Below are positions 1 to 5,787 of a stretch of DNA of 5,787 nucleotides, piece by piece. A program made the position numbers and the translations under genes. The notes under the pieces were generated by a model. The model was not told the DNA's origin. It saw nothing but the letters and a program-made list of their open reading frames with translations, and ran no database searches. This stretch comes from Chthonomonadaceae bacterium (lineage in GTDB: Bacteria; Armatimonadota; Chthonomonadetes; Chthonomonadales; Chthonomonadaceae): assembly GCA_025355115.1 (NCBI GenBank), contig JANXLO010000248.1:1-5787 (forward strand), given 5' to 3'. Numbering within the stretch: the stretch's first letter is position 1; the number at the start of each line of letters is the position of its first letter.

Positions 1-1654
1 GCACTATCGAAGTCGTCATGAATCGCTCATTGCAGTCTCCAACAGGGAGTGCTACGATAACGATCTTCTTATCTACCCGTCCGTCGCGGACAGGGCGGAA
101 AACCTGGGTCTGACGCTTCGTCACCTGCCGCAAACGGTCTATGAGCGGGGAGTCAACTCCGGCAATCCACTGGAGGCCGAGGCGGTCGCGCTGGCAGTGC
201 TCGACCACTACCGGCAGAATCCAGACAAAACTCTGATGGTCGGCACTTTCAATGTGCGCCAACAGGAGCTCATTCGTGATAAGGTCGCGCAGCTTCGCCT
301 GACAGCGCCGGAGCTGGACGTCTTTTTCAGCCGTGACACTCGGGAGCATTTCGACGTCAAGAACCTGGAGACGATACAGGGCGACGAGCGAGACGTCATC
401 TTCATCAGCGTTGGGTTCGGCTTCGACGTCAACAGGAAGCTGCTGATGAATTTCGGCCCTCTCAATCAAGAGGGAGGCTGGCGCAGACTCAATGTTCTCA
501 TTACGAGAGCCCGCGAGCAATGCGTCGTATTCTCGAACTTTCGAGCCGCAGATCTCCCCTTTGAGACTACGACGTCGCGAGGATTGAGCATGCTAAAGGT
601 CTTTCTGGCCTATGCAGAATCACGCGTGTTACCGGAGACTGATGCTGCCCAGCTTCAAGCAGACTTGCCTTTCGAGAATGCGATCGACGAATTTCTCACC
701 AGTCACGGTCATGTCGTGAAGAGACAGGTGGGGTGTGCAGGATTTCGGCTGGATCTCGCGATAGTGGACCCGCTGGCCCCTGGCAGATACCTGCTAGGGA
801 TCGAATGTGATGGCATGTCATACCATTCCTCTCATGTTGCCAGGGATCGAGACAGGCTCAGGCAACAGATATTAAAAGGTATGGGCTGGCGCATACAGCG
901 GGTATGGTCGACCGACTGGTACCGAGACCGCTCCGAAACAGAGCGTCTACTCCTGGAGGCGATCGAGAAATGCAAGCAAGTGACTGCACTCCATGATCCA
1001 AATCAGCCATTGCAGACCCCACCAGTTCGGCCGCTTGCGCACTTGGTGGAAGAGATAGCTGAGCCAGTGAGTATGTCCGTGTCCGTTGGATTGCCCTTCG
1101 ACAGCGCTGTCATCCCCTATCAAATCTGCACTTCTCTTACCATCGGCACTGATCTGGAAGTTCATCAGACCCGTGTAGAGGAGCTGGCTGGAGCGATCAC
1201 AGAGATCGTGGCGGTGGAGAGTCCGGTTCACATCGAGGAGATGATACGTCGGCTACGAGTGCTGTGGGGCAAGAAGCGCGCTGCCGACCGAATGCGCAAC
1301 GCCATCGAGACCAGCATCCAATATGCAGTCAATAAAGGAACGATACGCCAGGAGGGAGAATTCCTATGGACATATCCCGCCAGGGAGGTGACCGCGCGAT
1401 ATCGTGACGGAGATCCGCCCGCACGGATAGAAACAATCTGCGATGAGGAGATAGAAGAGGCAATACGGCAGGTCATACGCGAGCAGTACGCAACCCAGAG
1501 AGAAGACCTCATCCTTGCTGCTTCGCGGACGTTAGGTTTCCAGGCCACACGCGAGCAGACGAGCCAGACTATCGGCTATGCGTTGAACCGGCTCCTCGAT
1601 ACGGGCAAGCTGATTCAAATGCCAAATGGAATGGTGAACTTTCCTATAGACTGA
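1..1654 (+). CDS. Upf1-like SF1 helicase with MTES_1575 nuclease and DUF3320 domains, C-terminal part (5' end outside window)
   Basis: Reading from base 2 there is no stop until 1652-1654, so this is a 550-residue C-terminal fragment; a GTG at 197 is internal, not the start. The fragment opens with HYRSRHESLIAVSN, a typical AAA_12-type helicase stretch. It continues with VGTFNVRQQELI (about residues 80-91), motif V ETIQGDERDVIFIS (123-136) and motif VI LNVLITRAR (163-171). The Walker A and B half must lie upstream. Residues 224-307 form an MTES_1575 / DUF559-like, Vsr-related PD-(D/E)XK nuclease: FRLDLA (Asp251), GIECDG (Glu268, Asp270), His275, then ARDRDRLRQ and WSTDWY. Residues 403-459 match DUF3320 (ESPVHIEEMIRRL, then WGKKR), and 481-548 look like a second winged helix. 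Known proteins of this layout are large single-chain nucleases/helicases, many in defence islands. ATP-driven nucleic-acid unwinding plus cleavage is inferred; an anti-phage role is plausible but not shown here. Confidence 0.9.
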   Translation, partial: HYRSRHESLIAVSNRECYDNDLLIYPSVADRAENLGLTLRHLPQTVYERGVNSGNPLEAEAVALAVLDHYRQNPDKTLMVGTFNVRQQELIRDKVAQLRLTAPELDVFFSRDTREHFDVKNLETIQGDERDVIFISVGFGFDVNRKLLMNFGPLNQEGGWRRLNVLITRAREQCVVFSNFRAADLPFETTTSRGLSMLKVFLAYAESRVLPETDAAQLQADLPFENAIDEFLTSHGHVVKRQVGCAGFRLDLAIVDPLAPGRYLLGIECDGMSYHSSHVARDRDRLRQQILKGMGWRIQRVWSTDWYRDRSETERLLLEAIEKCKQVTALHDPNQPLQTPPVRPLAHLVEEIAEPVSMSVSVGLPFDSAVIPYQICTSLTIGTDLEVHQTRVEELAGAITEIVAVESPVHIEEMIRRLRVLWGKKRAADRMRNAIETSIQYAVNKGTIRQEGEFLWTYPAREVTARYRDGDPPARIETICDEEIEEAIRQVIREQYATQREDLILAASRTLGFQATREQTSQTIGYALNRLLDTGKLIQMPNGMVNFPID

Positions 1655-1660
1655 CTTCGC

Positions 1661-1682
1661 TAACTTCTGATTTAACTTCTGA
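1661..1682 (+). repeat. two 10-bp direct repeats TAACTTCTGA, 12-base period
   Basis: TAACTTCTGA occurs at 1661-1670 and again at 1673-1682, separated by two T. A weaker relative, TGACTTC, begins at 1652 over the helicase stop codon. The repeats lie at the start of the 100-base gap before the YbjQ-like gene. They could be an operator for a dimeric regulator, spaced about one helical turn apart, or chance AT-rich repetition. No regulator binding to such a site is known to me. Confidence 0.35.
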
Positions 1683-1700
1683 ATGCAGCGATGCGAACGT

Positions 1701-1728
1701 TTGAAATGACTGAGGCGGGGGCTAGTAC
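1701..1728 (+). promoter_or_regulatory. weak candidate promoter for the YbjQ-GNAT pair
   Basis: TTGAAA at 1701-1706 is a good -35-like hexamer. The best -10 at suitable spacing is TAGTAC (1723-1728, 16-base spacer), which matches only 3 of 6 consensus positions. The site lies 26-60 bases upstream of the start codon at 1761. The 100-base gap after the helicase makes a separate promoter reasonable, but this one is weakly supported, and read-through from the helicase gene is equally possible. Confidence 0.2.
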
Positions 1729-1749
1729 CCTGTTCCTATCGATGCAAAA

Positions 1750-1754
1750 AGGAG
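1750..1754 (+). promoter_or_regulatory. Shine-Dalgarno site that selects the ATG at 1761
   Basis: AGGAG at 1750-1754, preceded by an A-run, directly abuts an ATG at 1755, leaving no spacer. It lies exactly 6 bases before a second in-frame ATG at 1761. The second ATG is therefore the likely start. Confidence 0.7.
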
Positions 1755-1760
1755 ATGACA

Positions 1761-2912
1761 ATGGCTGTGATGACGGGGCTCTCAGGGAACGAAATTTTCT
1801 GCCTTCACAAAAAGGGGCTGTCGCCGGGAAATATCGTGATCGGCAACAGCGTCTACTCCATGGGGTTCATGGGCAGCCTTGGCGCTGGCCTCAGCACCCT
1901 GACGGGAGGCGAAGTAACTCAAGTCACCGATATGGTGCATCAAGGCCGCCTCAACTCCTATACTCGCATGGTCGAAGAGGCCACACGGCACGGGGGCGTC
2001 GGCATCACGGGCGTCAGCAACGAACTCATCAAGCAGGCAGGGAACGTCGAATTCCTCTCCATCGGCTCTTGTGTGCACCAGGAGGGAGCACAATCCGAAC
2101 GGCTCTCCTTCTCTTCGTCGGCGGATGGGCAGGAGCTCTACTGTCAGATGGATGCCGGGTTCCGGCCCATCAAATTCGTCTTCGGGAATGTCGCTTACTC
2201 TATTGGTATCGGGGGCGGCCTTGGCGGCATGTTCAAAAGCATGCAAAGAGGAGAGATCGAGCAGTTTTCGCAGATATTCAACCAGACTCGCCATCTCGCC
2301 CTTCAGCGGATAACAGAGGAGGCTCGAAGCGTGGGCGCCAATGCGGTCGTCGGCATTGAGACCTCGATTATTCCATTCCAGGGAATTCAGGAGATGGTGA
2401 TGATCGGGACTGCCTCCTTCCATCCCGCGTTGCCTGCCCAGCACGTCCAGGCGCCCATCACCAGCGATTTGACCAACGAGGAGATGTGGAACCTCGTCAA
2501 TATGGGCTTTATGCCGCTAAAGTTGCTGCTCGGGGTTTCCGTCTACTCCGTCGGGATCGTCGGAGGAATTTCGGCAGCCCTCAAAAGTTTTGCGCGCGGC
2601 GAAATCAGCGAGCTGACAACGCTTATCTACTCAGCTCGTGAAAATGCGATTGCCAAAATCGCCGCAGACGCGCAGGCATGTGGTGCAGACGATGTGGTCG
2701 GTATCAAGACTTACGTCTACTCGCTTGGCTCAGGCATCATTGAGTTCCTGGCAATGGGCACGGCAGTGAAGCGCATCGCCGGGCTGACAACGGTGTCGGA
2801 GAACCTTCCGGCCCAGGCTGTCATACGGGACAAGGAGACTTTCTTCAATACCGCTGAATTCGCCATCGGTACGAACCTCAACTCCCATACGACCAGCGGC
2901 GGAGGCGACTGA
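1761..2912 (+). CDS. triple YbjQ-like (DUF74, heavy-metal-binding family) repeat protein
   Basis: The protein is 383 residues from the ATG at 1761; an ATG two codons earlier abuts the ribosome site and is less likely. It is built from three tandem YbjQ-like units at about residues 12-105, 130-220 and 238-338. Each has a G-N/V-S/A-x-YS-x-G start, then a Gly-rich turn, a GE[IV] step, an amphipathic helix, and a G-S/T-A-like end (LSIGSCV, VMIGTASF, LAMGTAV). Units 2 and 3 keep the family signature GANAVVGIET / GADDVVGIKT; unit 1 has the diverged GGVGITGV. Classic YbjQ proteins are single units of about 105 residues that form pentamers, so a three-unit chain is unusual. No signal peptide or membrane segment is evident, so it is probably cytoplasmic. 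'Heavy-metal binding' is a family label; I see no obvious metal-ligand cluster. The GNAT gene follows 7 bases downstream. Confidence 0.85.
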   Translation: MAVMTGLSGNEIFCLHKKGLSPGNIVIGNSVYSMGFMGSLGAGLSTLTGGEVTQVTDMVHQGRLNSYTRMVEEATRHGGVGITGVSNELIKQAGNVEFLSIGSCVHQEGAQSERLSFSSSADGQELYCQMDAGFRPIKFVFGNVAYSIGIGGGLGGMFKSMQRGEIEQFSQIFNQTRHLALQRITEEARSVGANAVVGIETSIIPFQGIQEMVMIGTASFHPALPAQHVQAPITSDLTNEEMWNLVNMGFMPLKLLLGVSVYSVGIVGGISAALKSFARGEISELTTLIYSARENAIAKIAADAQACGADDVVGIKTYVYSLGSGIIEFLAMGTAVKRIAGLTTVSENLPAQAVIRDKETFFNTAEFAIGTNLNSHTTSGGGD

Positions 2913-2919
2913 CAGCAAC

Positions 2920-3873
2920 GTGCGAATTGCAACCTTTACCTCCGACAACCTTGACTCCGTCCTGAAGCTCCTGCAAAAAGAGCTTCCTGTCGAGAGGTTA
3001 TCGGAGGCTGACTTCGCACGGAAAGTGTTGCTTGATACTAACTTCGATCCTTCAGGCGCCTACCTAGCGACTGACGAAAAAGGCGCTGCAATCGGTTTTG
3101 CGCTATCGATCAAGCGTAAACGCCCTCTGGAGGACGGCGTCCCTGACTTAGAGAGGGGATGGATAACGCTTTTCGCCGTGGAATCCTCAATGCAGCGTCA
3201 GGGCATCGGGACTGCTCTTTTCGATATGGCGGAGGAGTGGCTACTGGCGCACGGATGCTCCTCCGTCTGGATATCTCCCTATGCGCCGAACTACTGGACG
3301 CCTGGTGTAGACGCTGCCGTCAACCCCGCTGCGCTGAGTTTTCTGTCCCAGCGCGGCTATCGAACAGCAGTCCGACCGCTCGCTATGGAGGCACTACTTG
3401 CGGAAAACTGGACGATTCCGCCCAGTGTTTCGAGCCGCATGGCAAGACTACACTCGGCGGGTCTGGAAATCCTTCCGTTTGAGACCTCCTCGATCCTCCC
3501 TCTCACCGATTTTATGACACGTGAATTCCCCGGCGACTGGCAACGGTATCTGCGCGAGACCATGCTTGACATGGTCGCAGGGCGAAGGCCCCCGAAAGAG
3601 CTTCTGCTGGCATTCGATCGCGGTATTCTAGTGGGCTTCGCACAGAGCGAGGCCGAGCGGTTTGGGCCGGTTGGTGTGGCGGCGGCTGAGCGGGGCAGGG
3701 GAGTAGGGGCAGTACTGTTGTATCAGTCTCTAGCAAGAATGAAAGCACGGGGCCATACTAGAGCATGGTTCATGTGGACAAACGACGAGACGGCGGATCG
3801 CTTGTACTCCCCAGCAGGCTTCACCGTCACACGGCGATTTGAGGTCATGACAAAGCAGTTCGCCAATATCTGA
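2920..3873 (+). CDS. tandem double-GNAT-domain N-acetyltransferase
   Basis: The 317-residue protein starts at GTG 2920, seven bases after the preceding stop. MRIATFTSDN gives a natural first GNAT strand, but the nearest GGAGG (2901-2905) is 14 bases away, so translation is probably coupled to the upstream gene. GNAT domain 1 spans about residues 1-150, with an acetyl-CoA motif A around QRQGIG (92-97) after the strand WITLFAVESS and a closing FLSQRGY. Domain 2 spans about 183-313, with motif A RGRGVG (258-263) after VGVAAAE, then ARMKARGHTRAWFMWT and LYSPAGFTVTRRF. Both acetyl-CoA loops look intact, so either or both sites may be active. EFPGDWQRYLRE (202-213) is distinctive. The family transfers acetyl from acetyl-CoA to an amine; the substrate here is unknown. 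Two-domain GNATs include MshD-like enzymes, but I see no reason to name this one so. Confidence 0.88.
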   Translation: MRIATFTSDNLDSVLKLLQKELPVERLSEADFARKVLLDTNFDPSGAYLATDEKGAAIGFALSIKRKRPLEDGVPDLERGWITLFAVESSMQRQGIGTALFDMAEEWLLAHGCSSVWISPYAPNYWTPGVDAAVNPAALSFLSQRGYRTAVRPLAMEALLAENWTIPPSVSSRMARLHSAGLEILPFETSSILPLTDFMTREFPGDWQRYLRETMLDMVAGRRPPKELLLAFDRGILVGFAQSEAERFGPVGVAAAERGRGVGAVLLYQSLARMKARGHTRAWFMWTNDETADRLYSPAGFTVTRRFEVMTKQFANI

Positions 3874-3882
3874 ACTCTAAAA

Positions 3883-3932
3883 AAGAGTCTGTCGGCGCGA
3901 AACCAATCCTGGCTACGCGCCGACAGACTCTT
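3883..3932 (-). terminator. strong intrinsic terminator between convergent genes
   Basis: A perfect 17-bp inverted repeat has arms AAGAGTCTGTCGGCGCG (3883-3899) and CGCGCCGACAGACTCTT (3916-3932), with a 16-base loop in which CCA/TGG can add a short inner stem. Read on the minus strand, the hairpin is followed by TTTTTT (complement of 3884-3879), the layout of a rho-independent terminator for the leftward sigma/TPR operon. It begins about 44 bases past the small gene's stop. On the plus strand only two T follow, so termination of the GNAT transcript would be weaker. ACTCT at 3874-3878 can also pair with AGAGT at 3884-3888, giving a competing small hairpin. Confidence 0.8.
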
Positions 3933-3975
3933 GACCCATTCATGCACCTGACAAAAGTTCAGGAACGGTGCGTGG

Positions 3976-4170
3976 TTAACCCTTGCCCTTGGGCGGGTTG
4001 CCCTTGTCGCCATGCGTCTCCTGACCGTCTGCGATCAGCATTTGAGGAACGCCGCTGAGCGTTATCTCCGTGCGATTCGAAGGCGAGGGGAGAGGCCGGA
4101 ACGATGTAAGAGCTGCGATAACTGCTATTCCGACTGCGAACCGAACGATATTTTTGAATGTTGTTTTCAT
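3976..4170 (-). CDS. small protein with N-terminal hydrophobic segment and Lys/Gly/Pro tail
   Basis: The ATG at 4170 gives 64 residues: MKTTFKNIVR, then a hydrophobic stretch FAVGIAVIAALTSF (11-24), a polar middle, and the tail DKGNPPKGKG (55-64). The sequence looks like a short signal peptide or single membrane anchor; there is no lipobox Cys. The reading frame is open further upstream (to 4293), but that part overlaps the C-terminus of the sigma/TPR gene in another frame, and its peptide looks like a shadow. The stop codon of that gene lies one base before this ATG (TGACATG), so translational coupling is likely; a weak AAGGA lies 11 bases upstream of the start. The tail is encoded by repeated AAGGGCAA units. 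I do not recognise a family. Inferred: a membrane-associated or exported partner of the upstream regulator. Confidence 0.6.
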   Translation of the reverse strand: MKTTFKNIVRFAVGIAVIAALTSFRPLPSPSNRTEITLSGVPQMLIADGQETHGDKGNPPKGKG

Positions 4171-4171
4171 G

Positions 4172-5725
4172 TCAGTTGTTGTCCTTGCCGAGTTCGCCGT
4201 CGAGCCAGCTCCACCATGATACCAGATCCGCATCGCGAATTTGAAACAGCGTCTGCAGAAATTTTTCCGCAGGACAGTTTGGCTGATCAGCATGAAGCAC
4301 CGTGTCCATCAGCTTCTGGGCCTCTGCATAGTACCGATCTTTGATATAGGCGAGCAACAGGTTGCAGGCCCTCATTGGCGCAGGCTGCTCCATCGAGAGA
4401 CGCGCATAGAAACTCGCTCGCTCGATATTGCGCTCTTTGTTGCGTCCGGCATCGAACCAGGTGAGGTAGATGTCTGCGGCGTTAGTCGCGGCAATGTACT
4501 TGTGATCGCCAGCCCGAGGAGCTTCCACGATGGCCATATAGACCTTCAGCGCGTCCCGCAGGTTGCCTGTTCGGCTTAGCATCACGCCAACCTCGTTATA
4601 GGCCGCGTAGAAGGTGGGATCCGCTTCGAAAGCCGCTCGGTAAGACTTAAGAGCCTCTTCTATTTTACCCGCACGTCGCTCCAAAATCGCCTTCTGATAG
4701 AAGTTTTGTGCTTCGAGTATCTCAGAATGCGGGCGGCTGTCGAGGGTGTAGGTGTCCATGACCCGCATCGCTTGCCGCATCTCCGGGGAGGGCGGCGCGG
4801 CGTTGGCGCCGGTGCTCACCTCGTTGATTACTGCTTCTTCGAGATGCCCTTCCGGATGCGCTGCACTCTGAGCCCGCTCCGTCCAGGAGGTGTTGAGAAG
4901 CTTCCGGAACAGTTCGTTCTGGCGCTCTGCACTCCAAGTGGGCGATGGCGTCGTCTTCTGCCGCACGCGGCTGCTCCTCTGCTGCGCCAAAAGACGCACA
5001 TAGGGATTGTCTGTTCCACATTCGCGGCGTAGGATTTCCGCAAGGGCAGCACGAGCGCGGCATATCGTCTGGCGCTCATTCGCGCTTTCAGGAGTGATCT
5101 TCACTCCCGCCTGACGGTCACGTTCGCGGGCGATGTCACGCTGAAGCGCGGCCAAATAGTTTTTCGGAATGGATGAAAGTCCCTGCGCAAGCGCGGCGCG
5201 GAAACTTTGCCGCTCGTCGCGATCGAGGAGTGACGCTTCAGGCTGATCCGAAGTCTCTTTGGTGGCAAAGGTGTCGGAAAGGGTGAGAGTAGTGCCGCCA
5301 TCGCCGCCTGCCAGAGGCTGATCCATTGAGACCGTCGGGACGTCTCGGCGCACTACGCGCTCGGTGTCACTAATGACGGACCGGATGCAGCGCGACAGAT
5401 AAGCGGTCGCGTCCGGAAAGATCGTGTCCAGCGCCTCAGCGAAACTGCCCTTCTGAAGCAACAGATCGCTCTCAAACTTGCGTACTCCCACGCGAGCCAT
5501 TTTGCAGCAGGCGTCTTCCAGAGCAACGTAGGCATCGTTCGCGCTCATCCGAGGCGGCAGAACTCGGCCATCCTCGAGCGTTCGCGGCTGCGATAATATT
5601 GATACTGCTCGAGCGCCAAAGCGGCGAAGGATCGTCTCAGCGGCCTGCAAGGGGTCGCAGGCCAGGGGGCGAATGCCTTCCGGAGCACTTTGTCGAACGA
5701 GCAGGGCTGTGTCTTGCGTAACCAC
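4172..5725 (-). CDS. sigma-70-like / TPR fusion protein
   Basis: The 517-residue protein starts at GTG 5725 with a near-ideal GGAGGAGG six bases upstream. Residues about 60-235 resemble a diverged sigma-70-family factor. There is a helical stretch with AYLSRCIRSVISDTERVVRR (108-127), a Ser/Thr/Asp-rich linker, and then a region-4-like part. In that part, FRAALAQGLSSIPKNYLAAL (175-194) fits region 4.1, and QTICRARAALAEILRR (219-234) fits the end of the 4.2 helix-turn-helix. The usual 'EIA..LG' element between them is not recognisable. A variable linker follows to about 335, then TPR units: about 336-370 (Gly353, Ala358, Tyr362, Pro370), 371-404 and a looser 409-480. A Trp-rich end, WWSWLDG (504-510), closes the protein. 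Likely a cytoplasmic transcription regulator whose TPR part senses a partner; whether it binds core RNA polymerase is open. The 64-residue gene follows after one base. Confidence 0.65.
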   Translation of the reverse strand: MVTQDTALLVRQSAPEGIRPLACDPLQAAETILRRFGARAVSILSQPRTLEDGRVLPPRMSANDAYVALEDACCKMARVGVRKFESDLLLQKGSFAEALDTIFPDATAYLSRCIRSVISDTERVVRRDVPTVSMDQPLAGGDGGTTLTLSDTFATKETSDQPEASLLDRDERQSFRAALAQGLSSIPKNYLAALQRDIARERDRQAGVKITPESANERQTICRARAALAEILRRECGTDNPYVRLLAQQRSSRVRQKTTPSPTWSAERQNELFRKLLNTSWTERAQSAAHPEGHLEEAVINEVSTGANAAPPSPEMRQAMRVMDTYTLDSRPHSEILEAQNFYQKAILERRAGKIEEALKSYRAAFEADPTFYAAYNEVGVMLSRTGNLRDALKVYMAIVEAPRAGDHKYIAATNAADIYLTWFDAGRNKERNIERASFYARLSMEQPAPMRACNLLLAYIKDRYYAEAQKLMDTVLHADQPNCPAEKFLQTLFQIRDADLVSWWSWLDGELGKDNN

Positions 5726-5731
5726 TCTCAG

Positions 5732-5739
5732 CCTCCTCC
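5732..5739 (-). promoter_or_regulatory. strong Shine-Dalgarno site fixing the GTG start at 5725
   Basis: On the minus strand the sequence reads GGAGGAGG, six bases before the GTG at 5725. An ATG at 5741 on the same strand overlaps the site but is in a different frame, so the GTG is the start. A strong site suggests efficient translation despite the GTG. Confidence 0.75.
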
Positions 5740-5740
5740 A

Positions 5741-5787
5741 TCAGGGATTCGGAACACGCAGTTTGCGGACAAATTCCGATACGAGGG
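5741..5787 (-). CDS. possible C-terminal end of another leftward gene
   Basis: From 5785 leftward one frame reads LVSEFVRKLRVPNP and stops at TGA 5743-5741, 15 bases before the GTG of the sigma/TPR gene. The peptide is amphipathic and would make a natural protein end. The short gap would then place both genes in one operon. A second frame (YRNLSANCVFRIPDGGG, stop at 5730-5728) is also open from the edge, so the choice is uncertain, and the stretch could instead be a leader. Only 47 bases are visible. Confidence 0.3.
   Translation of the reverse strand, partial: LVSEFVRKLRVPNP

Noticed and set aside
197..199. GTG at 197 as the start of the helicase gene
   Set aside because: The same frame is open to base 2 and encodes conserved helicase sequence upstream, so the GTG is an internal Val codon.
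1691..2359. 222-codon plus-strand open frame overlapping the start of the YbjQ-like gene
   Set aside because: It is out of frame with the clear three-domain protein, rich in Arg/His/Gly of low-complexity shadow type, and resembles no family.
1782..2444. 220-codon minus-strand open frame opposite the YbjQ-like gene
   Set aside because: It lies wholly antisense to a recognisable protein, with no ribosome site or domain; it is a GC-driven shadow.
3947..3963. Small inverted repeat CCTGA/TCAGG as a second terminator
   Set aside because: The stem is only 5 bp and no T-run follows on either strand; it is probably chance beside the strong hairpin.
4171..4293. Upstream extension of the small minus-strand gene to 105 residues
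   Set aside because: The extension overlaps the conserved end of the sigma/TPR gene in another frame and would bury the hydrophobic segment mid-protein; the ATG at 4170, one base after the stop, is the better start.
4722..5079. Minus- and plus-strand open frames of 83-113 codons inside the sigma/TPR gene
   Set aside because: All overlap a longer frame with domain support and a strong ribosome site; their compositions (Arg/Pro/Ser-rich) are typical of shadows.

Overview
The window is a compact, mid-to-high-GC bacterial segment with Shine-Dalgarno sites of the AGGAG/GGAGG type and several GTG starts. This suits a Gram-negative bacterium such as a proteobacterium or acidobacterium, but the sequence does not fix the taxon. 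No RNA gene, CRISPR array, transposase or insertion-sequence end was seen.

Left part, plus strand (1-3873): three genes point rightward. The first is the C-terminal 550 residues of a large Upf1-like superfamily 1 helicase, fused to an MTES_1575-type PD-(D/E)XK nuclease domain and ending in DUF3320-type winged helices. Its reading frame is open to the left edge, so the gene begins outside the window. After about 100 bases comes a tight pair, 7 bases apart. One gene encodes a protein of three tandem YbjQ-like (DUF74, 'heavy-metal-binding') domains; the other encodes a protein of two tandem GNAT acetyltransferase domains.

Middle (3874-3975): the two gene groups converge on a short intergenic region holding a perfect 17-bp inverted repeat. 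It is followed by a T-run when read on the minus strand, so it is a strong intrinsic terminator for the leftward genes and perhaps a weak one for the rightward genes.

Right part, minus strand (3976-5787): the main gene encodes a 517-residue protein with a sigma-70-like N-terminal half and a TPR C-terminal half. Its stop codon lies one base from the ATG of a 64-residue protein with an N-terminal hydrophobic segment and a Lys/Gly/Pro-rich tail. The end of another leftward gene may lie at the right edge.

How the genes work together: the helicase-nuclease is of a kind often found in anti-phage or genome-maintenance islands. The sigma/TPR protein plus small exported or membrane peptide looks like a self-contained regulatory cassette. 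The YbjQ-GNAT pair has no function I can assign. Linking these three blocks into one system is speculation; the convergent layout argues for at least two independent transcription units.
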